A stretch of 64,000 nucleotides of DNA, taken from Blautia faecicola. Lineage in GTDB: Bacteria; Bacillota; Clostridia; Lachnospirales; Lachnospiraceae. Location of the stretch: positions 3,133,501 through 3,197,500 of the forward strand of contig NZ_SDKC01000001.1 in the NCBI RefSeq assembly GCF_004123145.1, given 5' to 3'. The notes beneath the pieces were generated by a model, which saw only the letters and a program-made list of their open reading frames with translations, did not search any database and was not told where the DNA came from. Shown piece after piece: positions 9,939-18,184 of this stretch; the first letter of the stretch is position 1, and each line of letters starts with the position of its first letter. The position numbers were made by a program, and so were the translations under genes.

Positions 9939-10808
9939 ATGGCATATCACCGCTACATATTTACCGAACCTGAAAAAGAAGCCTTATCCAACGAACGGCT
10001 GGACATCCGGCTTCTCTATATCAGCAAATCGCGCTATGATCGGAACTGGCAGAGCATCCTTCATTCCCATGCTTTCGCCGAACTTTTTTATGTCATTCAC
10101 GGAACCGGTGTTTTTCAGACAGAAAATGATTCGTTCCCGGTTGCAGAGGACGATCTGGTACTGATTAACCCGAACGTAACACATACGGAGTTCAGCCACG
10201 GGGAAAATGCCCTGGAATATATCGTTCTTGGTCTGGACGGAATCTCTTTTCGTTCCTCCAACAATACGTTTTTACCATACACAATCTGTAATCTCCGTTC
10301 CAACCGAAAAGAAATGCTTTTTTACACCCAGACCCTGATCCAGGAACTGCGAGAGAAGAAAGAAAATTATATCAACATCTGCCAGAACCTTCTCGAAATC
10401 CTGATCCAGCTCGTAGACCGCAACACCATCGCCACCCCGAAACTTTCCACAACAGACAAACTTTCCACAACAGACAAACTTTCCCGGGAGTGTCATTTTA
10501 TTGAGCAGTATCTGGATGAGCATTTTGCGGAGGATATCAATCTGGATACGTTGAGCGAACTGACGTATATGAATAAATATTATATGGTTCACGTTTTCAC
10601 GCGCTATAAGGGAATCTCCCCGATCAATTATCTGATCAACCGGAGAATCGATGAGGCAAAAGAACTGTTGACATGCAGCAATCTCCCGATCGCCAAGATC
10701 GCACAATCTGTCGGCTTCTCTTCTCAGTCTTATTTTTCACAGGTGTTTCGGAAAGAAGTGCATACGACGCCGGGGGCATATCGGAAAAATAACAGTGCAG
10801 GCAGGTGA
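9939..10808 (+). CDS. AraC-family transcriptional regulator with cupin sensor domain
   Basis: 289 residues with AAAAGGAGGAAC before the ATG. The N-terminal half is an AraC-type cupin (HSHAFAELFYVIHGTG near residues 44-59, then DLVLINPNVTH), a small-molecule sensor. The C-terminal 100 residues contain the two AraC helix-turn-helix motifs (YMNKYYMVHVFTRYKGISP; IAKIAQSVGFSSQSYFSQVFRK type), ending TTPGAYRKN. A three-fold TTDKLS repeat forms the linker. Members usually activate nearby sugar or glycan genes. The downstream transporter is convergent and the neighbouring surface gene divergent, so its target is not obvious. Confidence 0.9.
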   Translation: MAYHRYIFTEPEKEALSNERLDIRLLYISKSRYDRNWQSILHSHAFAELFYVIHGTGVFQTENDSFPVAEDDLVLINPNVTHTEFSHGENALEYIVLGLDGISFRSSNNTFLPYTICNLRSNRKEMLFYTQTLIQELREKKENYINICQNLLEILIQLVDRNTIATPKLSTTDKLSTTDKLSRECHFIEQYLDEHFAEDINLDTLSELTYMNKYYMVHVFTRYKGISPINYLINRRIDEAKELLTCSNLPIAKIAQSVGFSSQSYFSQVFRKEVHTTPGAYRKNNSAGR

Positions 10809-10830
10809 AAAAGCGCGGTGGGCGGGGAGC

Positions 10831-10880
10831 AGTGGGGACGGAGAAAAGTGGCTTTGAAAAGCCACTTTTCTCCGTCCCCA
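10831..10880. terminator. Long perfect palindrome between convergent genes
   Basis: Arms 10831-10855 and 10858-10882 pair almost perfectly around a tiny loop (AGTGGGGACGGAG ... CTCCGTCCCCACT). There is no run of T. It lies between the AraC gene (+) and the NSS transporter (-) and can serve both as a terminator or RNA 3' stem. Its length and perfection suggest a dispersed REP-like repeat. Confidence 0.6.
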
Positions 10881-10910
10881 CTGGTTCCCCGATTATCAGC
10901 AAAGATATCC

Positions 10911-12233
10911 TCACCCGATTCCACCCAGAGCGATTCCCAGAATCAGCACCAGCATACATACCGGCACATATACATATTTACAGATCGGATAAAACCAGGA
11001 GGTAAAACGGCTGTTTCTCCCTTTGTTTACCTGTGTTTCCACATAGTCTTTTCCGCATACCCAAAACAGCATGATGCCTGCCAGCCCGGCGCCCAGCGGG
11101 CAGATATAGATGGAGAGTACATCCATCCAGCCGGATACGATACCCTGAATCAAGATAGAGACGATCACACCGACCACCGCGATCACCGCACACGCCGGTT
11201 TTCGCTCTAGATGAAATTTCTCCTGTACTGTTGCGATTGGTGCTTCGTACAGGTTGATCAGGGAGGTCAGTCCCGCGAATAACACAGCGACAAAGAAAAT
11301 GATCACGATGATCTTTCCTCCCGGCATATTTTTGATCAGGTTTGGCAGGAAGATAAATAAAAGTCCCGGACCGCCCTGGTCAAGCTGTGCGCCAGTGGTT
11401 GCCATCGCCGGGATGATGACCAGAGCTGCCAGCATCGCAGCCAGTGTATCAAAAAATGCCACTCTTCCAGCAGCTGCCGGAATATTTTCTTCATCCGGCA
11501 GGTACGAGCCATAGATCAGTGTTCCGTTTCCCGCCACCGACAGAGAGAAAAATGCCTGTCCCAGTGCGAAGATCCATGTTTTCGGGTCGACAAGCGCCTG
11601 TTTATCCACGCCGAAAATATAGTGATAGCCGTCCACAGCCCCCGGCTGAAACGCCACATAAATACCAAGTGCTACAAACAACAGGAAAAATACGGGCATT
11701 AGCACTTTATTGACTTTCTCGATGCCTCTGCCGACACCGAACATCAGAATTCCCATCGCTACCAGCAAAATTACCACCTGCCAGCCGGTGTTGCCGAACG
11801 CAGATGCCATCGAACCAAATGCTGCTGCAAATTCATCCACATCGACCGGCGCCAGTGTTACTCCGGTAAATGCACCGACGGTATATTTTAAGATCCAGCC
11901 CATAACGACCGTGTAACCGATCGCCATCGCCAGCGAACCGACCACCGGAATCAGTCCCAGTGCTTCTCCGAATTTTCGTTTTCCTTTTTTCTCGCAGGCA
12001 AGTCCAAATGCATCCACCGGACCCGATCTCGTCGCGCGTCCAAACGTCATCTCTCCGATTACCCCGGTAAATCCAATCAGTGCCACAAAGATAACGTACG
12101 GAATCAGAAATGCTCCGCCTCCATATAACGATACTCTGGTGGAAAACATCCAGATATTTCCCATGCCCACCGCCGAACCGATGCAGGCCATAATAAATCC
12201 CCACCGGGTATTAAATGATTCTCTCTTTTTCAT
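10911..12233 (-). CDS. Neurotransmitter:sodium symporter (NSS/SNF) family transporter
   Basis: 440 residues, about 11 membrane segments. The N-terminus has the NSS signature RWGFIMACIGSAVGMGNIW (TM1, unwound sodium- and substrate-binding region) and GGGAFLIPYVIF (TM2). The family moves amino acids or related amines with sodium. The ATG at 12233, with GGAGAA upstream, is preferred to a GTG one codon earlier. It ends near the palindrome at 10831-10880. The substrate cannot be deduced from sequence. It could be co-transcribed with the hydrolase gene at 12263-13447, 29 bp upstream. Confidence 0.85.
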   Translation of the reverse strand: MKKRESFNTRWGFIMACIGSAVGMGNIWMFSTRVSLYGGGAFLIPYVIFVALIGFTGVIGEMTFGRATRSGPVDAFGLACEKKGKRKFGEALGLIPVVGSLAMAIGYTVVMGWILKYTVGAFTGVTLAPVDVDEFAAAFGSMASAFGNTGWQVVILLVAMGILMFGVGRGIEKVNKVLMPVFFLLFVALGIYVAFQPGAVDGYHYIFGVDKQALVDPKTWIFALGQAFFSLSVAGNGTLIYGSYLPDEENIPAAAGRVAFFDTLAAMLAALVIIPAMATTGAQLDQGGPGLLFIFLPNLIKNMPGGKIIVIIFFVAVLFAGLTSLINLYEAPIATVQEKFHLERKPACAVIAVVGVIVSILIQGIVSGWMDVLSIYICPLGAGLAGIMLFWVCGKDYVETQVNKGRNSRFTSWFYPICKYVYVPVCMLVLILGIALGGIG

Positions 12234-12262
12234 CACATTTTTCTCCGTTTTCTTTTATTTTC

Positions 12263-13447
12263 TTACAGATTATAGATCACATTTCTGAGCAGTCTGGTCA
12301 TCCGGAATGTTCCGGCATCTGTCTTCTGGGTCATCATCAGCACGGTCATCCGGTCTTTTGGTGCATTGGCAAAGTAACAGCCAAGCCATCCGTCCCAGCC
12401 ATATTCTCCCTGGCTTCCCAGCGTGCAGGCTCTTCGCGGATCTGTCATGACACGCATAAAGTTTCCATAGGAAAATCCTTCTAGCCACGGCATTCCCTCC
12501 CGTTCAAACACTTTCTGCTGACACTCGCTTAACACGTGACCGGTCAGGAATTTCACCACAGAGGATCCAAGAATCTGTTTTCCCTTATAGCTTCCTCCGT
12601 TCAGAAGCATCTGGGCAAAATGAGAATAATCATCAATCGTAGAAACCAGTCCGGCACCTCCGGACTCAAAGGCCGGACGACGATCCATCCGATTGCAGAT
12701 ATCCAGATGATTTTTTGTATACAGCGCCGGTGTCTCTCCTTCTGTGCACACATATGTTTTCACCAGGCGATCCTTTTTCTCTTCCGGTACCCAGAAACCG
12801 GTATCACACATCTCCAGCGGAGCAAACAACTCTTTTTCCAGGAAATCTCCAAAACGCATACCGGATACCACCTCAACGACTGCTCCGGCCACATCCGCCG
12901 AAGTTCCGTAACACCAGGAACGCTCCGGCTGAAATGCCAGCGGGATCCGTCCCAGCCGGTTGGCGATCTCCACGGTGCCGTATCGGCCGCCTTCTCCCTC
13001 ATCCAGTCTCTGTGTGATCTCCTCAAACAGAGCTTCCGTCTGACGGCCGGCCGGATGATTGCCCTCATACACCAGACCGGAAGTCATATTCAGGAGGTCC
13101 TGAATGTTCACATCGCGCCATGGTTTTTCCACACGTCCATCCGCATAAGCCACCAGTTGTCCACAAAATCCCGGCAGATATCTACATACCGGATCGGCCA
13201 GATCGATCTGCCCACGTTCTGCCAGAAGCATCACAGCCACAGCAGTAATCGGTTTGGACATGGAATATAACCGGTAGATACTGTCTCTCGCCACCGGCTT
13301 TTTCGCCTCGATATCCGCATATCCACTCTCCAGATACACTTCTTCTTTTCCGTCTTTTCGCACCAGCAGGGTAGCTCCCGGGATTTCTCCTCTTGCTACC
13401 GCATCATCCATAATCCACTGCAGACGTTCTGTTTTTGTCTTTTCCAT
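12263..13447 (-). CDS. Beta-lactamase-fold serine hydrolase
   Basis: 394 residues of the class C beta-lactamase / EstB / D-aminopeptidase family, with no signal peptide. The nucleophile motif is S62-M-S-K65 (YSMSKPITAV); the second-lysine/tyrosine region is CYGTSADVAGAV with Tyr178; GGAGLVSTIDDY near residue 275 is typical of family esterases. AGGGAGGG lies upstream of the ATG. Cytoplasmic members of this family act as esterases, amidases or D-peptidases. The gene is just upstream of the NSS transporter on the same strand, so a hydrolyse-and-transport link is possible but unproven. Confidence 0.8.
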   Translation of the reverse strand: MEKTKTERLQWIMDDAVARGEIPGATLLVRKDGKEEVYLESGYADIEAKKPVARDSIYRLYSMSKPITAVAVMLLAERGQIDLADPVCRYLPGFCGQLVAYADGRVEKPWRDVNIQDLLNMTSGLVYEGNHPAGRQTEALFEEITQRLDEGEGGRYGTVEIANRLGRIPLAFQPERSWCYGTSADVAGAVVEVVSGMRFGDFLEKELFAPLEMCDTGFWVPEEKKDRLVKTYVCTEGETPALYTKNHLDICNRMDRRPAFESGGAGLVSTIDDYSHFAQMLLNGGSYKGKQILGSSVVKFLTGHVLSECQQKVFEREGMPWLEGFSYGNFMRVMTDPRRACTLGSQGEYGWDGWLGCYFANAPKDRMTVLMMTQKTDAGTFRMTRLLRNVIYNL

Positions 13448-13615
13448 CTTATGTAACCCTCCCTATTTTTACTGATTCACACGATTTTTGTTTTTCATTG
13501 GATTGTTGTCTTTCATTAGAAGTTCTCGTTTTCCCCATATCTTCAGACTTTCTTATAAAACCTGCCATATATACCGCTCTTGCATCTCTGAATCACTTAT
13601 TGTCTATTGTATACC

Positions 13616-13661
13616 AAAAAAACCGCCATGCATACATTTTTTTGTATAACACAACGGTTTT
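13616..13661 (-). terminator. Terminator after the cytosine permease gene
   Basis: AAAACCG-type arms with the inner pair TGTATA/TATACA, followed on the minus strand by a T-run. It lies just past the stop codon at 13669. Confidence 0.55.
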
Positions 13662-13668
13662 CTTATGA

Positions 13669-14916
13669 TTATTTTTTCTTTCTCACTGTCTGTCCGACCA
13701 GGTAACATACTGCTGCCACTACCATACCATTGATCGAAGCGATTCCCCATGATACCAGGTTTGCTACCACAGCACCGAGGATCACACCTCCTACTGCAAA
13801 CCAGTTGACGACCTGTGTCTCTGCGACCGGATCTTCATAATCTTTCTTATTCATAAAGTAAGAAAGTACCAGGATGATACCTACCGGCGGCAGCGTACAG
13901 TTCAGGATGTTCAGCCATTTTGTGAAGTTATAATACAGCCATACCGAAAGTACCGTTCCGATGATACCGGATACCAGAACCATCGGTTTCTTCTTCTGAT
14001 GGAAAATATTTGCCAGACCAAGACCTGCGGTATACAGGGCATTGTCGTTGGTTGTCCAGATGTTCAGACCCAGTACCAGAACTGCCATGTAGAACAGATT
14101 CAGACGGATCATAACCTCGAAGATATCATTTCCACCGACAAAAATATAGGCAATCGCTCCGAAGAAGAACATCAGGGAGTTTCCGATAAAAAATGCTACG
14201 ACCGTTGCGATCGTTCCCGTCTTCGCATCTTTCGCAAATCGGGTAAAGTTCGGGGTTGCGGTTCCACCGGATACGAAGGATCCCACAACCAGACCTGCAC
14301 CGCCGACAACGGTAAGGGAACCGCTTGATACGGCAAACTGATCCACGATGGTTCCGTTGCCCTGACGGATCGCCATGATCATAGCCACTGTACCGAGTAC
14401 TGCTACCAGCGGCACTGCGATATAACTGATGACAGTCAGGGAATCGATACCGAAGTAAGCGGAAGCTGTCATACACACGCCGGCTACAATAACCAGTGCC
14501 CACATGGCGGTCTTACTGTCTCCAAACAATTCTCCTGCTACCGGAATCGCGAACATCGCGATACCTACACCAAACCAGCCGATCTGTGTAAAACTGATCA
14601 TTGCAGAGGAAAGATAGGAACCTTTCTCTCCGAAGGCTTTCTGCGCCAGCAGATCCATGCTCATACCTGTCTTCGCTCCGACATAACCAAGAAGTCCGGT
14701 GTACAGACCAAGGATCGCTCCACCAAACAGCAGAGATTTTAAGAATCCCCAGAAATCCAGTCCTGCTGCCAGCTGCTGACCTGCCCACATACTCGCGGAG
14801 AAGAAGGTAAATCCAAGCATGATCATAAACATGGTCACAAAGCCCTTCTTTCCCTCCTCCGGTACGACGCGATCCGCATAATCAATATCTACTTTCTGTT
14901 CTGTCTCTTTTTTCAT
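13669..14916 (-). CDS. codB: Cytosine permease (NCS1 family, CodB-like)
   Basis: 415 residues with about 12 membrane segments. The N-terminus DYADRVVPEEGKKGF followed by FTFFSASMWAGQQL and the motif FTQIGWFGVGIAMFAIP are characteristic of CodB-type NCS1 transporters (cytosine-proton symport); NIWTTNDNALYTAGLGLANI in TM8 also fits. It lies directly downstream of the phosphoribosyltransferase-like gene in the same direction (58-nt gap), consistent with a pyrimidine-salvage operon driven from 16190-16218. Other NCS1 substrates such as uracil, allantoin or hydantoin cannot be excluded. Confidence 0.85.
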   Translation of the reverse strand: MKKETEQKVDIDYADRVVPEEGKKGFVTMFMIMLGFTFFSASMWAGQQLAAGLDFWGFLKSLLFGGAILGLYTGLLGYVGAKTGMSMDLLAQKAFGEKGSYLSSAMISFTQIGWFGVGIAMFAIPVAGELFGDSKTAMWALVIVAGVCMTASAYFGIDSLTVISYIAVPLVAVLGTVAMIMAIRQGNGTIVDQFAVSSGSLTVVGGAGLVVGSFVSGGTATPNFTRFAKDAKTGTIATVVAFFIGNSLMFFFGAIAYIFVGGNDIFEVMIRLNLFYMAVLVLGLNIWTTNDNALYTAGLGLANIFHQKKKPMVLVSGIIGTVLSVWLYYNFTKWLNILNCTLPPVGIILVLSYFMNKKDYEDPVAETQVVNWFAVGGVILGAVVANLVSWGIASINGMVVAAVCYLVGQTVRKKK

Positions 14917-14974
14917 TTGTTTTCTCCCGTCTCAGTTTGTTTCCATAACCTTATTTGTCTTTCGGCTGATTCCA

Positions 14975-16066
14975 TTACAGAATATATTTACGCAGTGCAC
15001 CGGTAAATTCATCGATCCGCTGCTGCGCCAGTTCTTCTAATGTAATGTTCTTCATGCTCTCCACATAACCCTGTTCCTGGCGATACAGCCATTTCGTATC
15101 TGCCGGACGGATCTTTTCATAATGGTTTGCATGGATCCAGTCTTCGTAACTGATCGGAAGTTCATAACCGAGTTTTTCTTCCAGTAAAGTTCCAAAATCA
15201 ATCTGACCGGCGCGCTCTTTGATCCCGTTCCAGAACTCCAGCACTTCTTCTACATGCTCATGGATCTCGTAACGTCTCGCACCTCCATCATAGATAATAC
15301 ATTTTTCAAACAGAGGGCTGCACATGGAAAGTGTCTCCCGACGGAATTCCGGAGCCACGATACCACCCTTCCAGTAAAAGTCCACATTCGGAAGATTGAT
15401 ACCGGATACACCCTTATCTTCATACATACCGAAGATTCCTTCATAATATACCGTGATAAATCCTTCAAATTCCGGCCAGAACTCCCGAATATCCCGGGTC
15501 AGATCCTCCAGGATCTCGATACCCTTCGTTCCACCAATCGTAAAGATGATAATATTCCGAAGTTTTGCCCCGTGATTCCGGTAAAAATCGGTCACATAAC
15601 GCAGACAGTGGATCAACGTCTCTCCACTGGCAATGATATCTCCGATCATCAACGTGCTGTCCGGTACCATCGTCAGCTTATTGTATTTGATCTCCAGTCC
15701 CGCAATCTCTTCCTCCTGAAATACACGCTCACTGGATAAGAAACTGATATCATGCACACGAATGTGCTCCCGGTAGCAGCTCTCCTCCAGCGGATAATTC
15801 AGCGCACCGCGAAGAATCGATAAGATATTCGCTGTTGTCACTTTCTTCTGTTCTTTCAGATAATATAACATCTGAGAAGTCGACGGAATCAGGCAGTTAT
15901 AAACCTCATACCCGACAATCTCCGGCGTGTTCAGAAGCTTTCTCGTCTCCGCCTCCGAAACCACATAATACTCATTCAGATAATCTCCGCCATCCAGCCG
16001 ATAGCAGGCAACACCCTGCTCGTCAAACTCCGGCATCAGTGTCACGTTTTCCCAATCTTTCTTCAT
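14975..16066 (-). CDS. Phosphoribosyltransferase-like protein, pyrimidine salvage context
   Basis: 363 residues with a type I phosphoribosyltransferase signature: TLMIGDIIASGETLIH near residues 137-152 is the PRPP-binding acidic-Gly-Thr loop, and ILSILRGALNYPLEE resembles the ILRGG motif of uracil/hypoxanthine enzymes. The protein is much longer than a standard PRTase (about 180-210 residues); the C-terminal 150 residues match nothing I recognise. The operon with a cytosine permease suggests a base-salvage enzyme or a PRTase-fold regulator. The RBS is AGAGGA before the ATG at 16066. Confidence 0.6.
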   Translation of the reverse strand: MKKDWENVTLMPEFDEQGVACYRLDGGDYLNEYYVVSEAETRKLLNTPEIVGYEVYNCLIPSTSQMLYYLKEQKKVTTANILSILRGALNYPLEESCYREHIRVHDISFLSSERVFQEEEIAGLEIKYNKLTMVPDSTLMIGDIIASGETLIHCLRYVTDFYRNHGAKLRNIIIFTIGGTKGIEILEDLTRDIREFWPEFEGFITVYYEGIFGMYEDKGVSGINLPNVDFYWKGGIVAPEFRRETLSMCSPLFEKCIIYDGGARRYEIHEHVEEVLEFWNGIKERAGQIDFGTLLEEKLGYELPISYEDWIHANHYEKIRPADTKWLYRQEQGYVESMKNITLEELAQQRIDEFTGALRKYIL

Positions 16067-16189
16067 ATACTTATCCTCTTTTTCATAACCGCCATCCCAC
16101 AGTCAACCCACAATCCGCCGGTTACTTCTTTTCTATTTTCCATTTCTCACCCACCAACTTTTTCAACCAGATGGGCGTACTTCTTGAAT

Positions 16190-16218
16190 ATATTACAGAT
16201 ATTCCTCACACCCGTCAA
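16190..16218 (-). promoter_or_regulatory. Promoter of the phosphoribosyltransferase-codB operon
   Basis: On the minus strand TTGACG (16218-16213), 17 nt, TAATAT (16195-16190), giving a leader of roughly 115 nt before the ATG at 16066. The remaining part of the 16067-16504 gap holds an inverted repeat (arms 16381-16389 / 16410-16418) and a 24-codon minus-strand reading frame with AGGAGG (16296-16222) of uncertain meaning. Confidence 0.6.
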
Positions 16219-16504
16219 GACCTATTTCAAAACAAGCAAAAAATCCCACCGTTTCCATACGTTTCCAGCGATTCCGGCTGTTTTCTTCATCCACATGGTA
16301 AAATACCTCCTGATTTTCTGCTGAAAATATATCAGTTTCCCTTTGTTTTCTTTCGGAAATGTGATAGAGTCATACTGTACACGGATACATTCCGGATTTT
16401 CTCCGTTTCTGTATCCGTATCTTTTTGCGTATTCTGATGTATCCTCGGAATCTTTTGGTATCTGATTTTGCGACAGACAAGACTCCGAAAATACTTTTTA
16501 CTAA

Positions 16505-17314
16505 ATGGGGAATTTTATTTTGGAAACTATAGAAAAAGAACATAACCGTATGGCGTTGAATGTGGCGGCGCTGGCCGGGGATATTTTACTGGCCAGCGGG
16601 GCGGAAATCTTCCGTGTGGAAGAGACCATTGACCGGATCGCCCACGCTTACGGCATCGAATCGTGTGATCCGTTTGTGTTGAGCAGTGGATTCTTTCTCA
16701 CCGCTGACAGCAACTCGGATCAAAACTTTGCCTGGGTACGCCACATCCCGTTGAGTGCTACCCGGCTCGACCGTGTCACTGCGGTCAACCAGCTTTCCCG
16801 GGAGATCGAACACGGATCTTATACCCCGGAGGAAGCCTATCAGAAACTTCAGGAAATCCAGCAGATGCCTGCCAAGCGGAATCTCTGCCAGATCCTTGCT
16901 TCCGGCGTGGGCAGCGGATGCTTCTGTTATCTCTTCGGCGGCGATCCGGTGGACTGTATCGTGGCTTTTATCGCGGGGCTTCTGCTGTATGTCTATCTGC
17001 TGTGCGTGGTGAAAGGACAGCTTTCCAAGATCGCAACGAATATATCCGGCGGCATGTTTGTGACTTTCATCGCTGTGCTGATCTATCAGCTGGGACTGGG
17101 ACATCATCTGAGTGAGATTATCATCGGTTCCATCATCCCGCTGGTTCCCGGTGTGGCGTTTACGAATGGCATCCGCGATATCGCCGACCAGGACTATATT
17201 GCCGGTGCGGTCCGCATGCTGGACGCACTGCTTGTCACGTTCAGTATCGCAATGGGCGTCGGTCTTGTAATGATCGGGTATCACCATTTTGTGGGCGGTG
17301 CGATTCTGCCGTGA
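16505..17314 (+). CDS. Threonine/serine exporter subunit, ThrE N-terminal domain type (DUF1212)
   Basis: 269 residues. The N-terminal soluble part (ALAGDILLASGAEIFRVEET near residues 18-37) is the conserved DUF1212/ThrE domain, followed by about five membrane helices with PLVPGVAFTNGIRDIA. In actinobacteria ThrE is one protein; in Firmicutes it is commonly split into this half and a small ThrE_2 half, as seen at 17452. No convincing RBS precedes the ATG at 16505; a TTG at 16520 with GGGGAA upstream is an alternative start. Proposed role: efflux of threonine/serine or small peptides. Confidence 0.8.
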   Translation: MGNFILETIEKEHNRMALNVAALAGDILLASGAEIFRVEETIDRIAHAYGIESCDPFVLSSGFFLTADSNSDQNFAWVRHIPLSATRLDRVTAVNQLSREIEHGSYTPEEAYQKLQEIQQMPAKRNLCQILASGVGSGCFCYLFGGDPVDCIVAFIAGLLLYVYLLCVVKGQLSKIATNISGGMFVTFIAVLIYQLGLGHHLSEIIIGSIIPLVPGVAFTNGIRDIADQDYIAGAVRMLDALLVTFSIAMGVGLVMIGYHHFVGGAILP

Positions 17315-17451
17315 TTCATGGGGTTCTATGAATGCATGGGTTTCTTTCGTCCCGGCGGATTTTATAAAACGAGATAACATACGCTTTGCGAAGCTTACTT
17401 ATTGCTTGCGTAAATCAAATATATTTATCTATCTCTCAGGAGGTTATCTTT

Positions 17452-17907
17452 ATGTCCGTACATCTGATTTTCGAATTTCTTACCGCTTTTGTCGGTACGA
17501 TCGCTTTCGCCCTGCTCTTTCAGGTACCAAATGAATATTATGTAAACTGTGGTCTGGCCGGTGGCTGTGGCTGGATCTGCTACAAGTTACTGCTGGCTGG
17601 CTGCGGGCTCTTCGGTTCCACCTTTTTTGCCACGGTTCTTGTCGTTTTTCTCTCTAGGCTCAGTGCGGTCCGGCGCCACTGTCCGGTGACGATCTTTCTC
17701 GTTGCAGGCATCTTCCCGCTGGTTCCGGGAGCAGGGATCTACTGGACTGCCTATTATGTCGTGACGGATCAGTTGGCCAAAGCTTCCGACCGTGGATTCC
17801 AGACTTTGAAGATCGCGGTGGCGATCGTGCTTGGCATCCTGTTTGTCTTTGAATTCCCACAAAAGTGGTTTCGCTGGGCGGAGCGCGGTACGGCTGCCGG
17901 CAACTGA
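17452..17907 (+). CDS. Threonine/serine exporter subunit, ThrE_2 type (DUF3815)
   Basis: 151 residues with four to five membrane helices, starting at an ATG with AGGAGG at 17439-17444 (upstream in-frame ATG codons lack an RBS). The conserved ...FLVAGIFPLVPGAGIYW... segment near residues 83-100 is the DUF3815/ThrE_2 core. It follows the DUF1212 gene by 137 nt and is the usual partner of that protein; together they form the complete exporter. Confidence 0.8.
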   Translation: MSVHLIFEFLTAFVGTIAFALLFQVPNEYYVNCGLAGGCGWICYKLLLAGCGLFGSTFFATVLVVFLSRLSAVRRHCPVTIFLVAGIFPLVPGAGIYWTAYYVVTDQLAKASDRGFQTLKIAVAIVLGILFVFEFPQKWFRWAERGTAAGN

Positions 17908-18037
17908 TCCGCACACAGGACTTTTTCAACTGCAATCTCCCACGACTAACACAGAATCCAGATATATCCAGCAGTGTTCTACGCATCTTATGTAAGCAAA
18001 TTGATTCACCAGATCAATTTTTAATATGCAATGCATC

Positions 18038-18085
18038 AAAAAAGCATGCATACAGGATTTTTCGCTTCTGTATGCATGCTTTTTC
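18038..18085. terminator. Bidirectional terminator
   Basis: Arms AAAAAGCATGCATACAG (18038-18054) and CTGTATGCATGCTTTTT (18068-18084) with T-runs on both strands, between the ThrE pair (+) and the GH31 gene (-). The rest of the 17908-18184 gap shows nothing else. Confidence 0.85.
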
Positions 18086-18184
18086 TTTGTGGTGATATAA
18101 TTGTACAATTTTATTTTCACATTATGGCTTTTCTGACATTTCTACGGGTATGCTTCAGTATTTCTTCTCTGTCCCCGCAGATTC

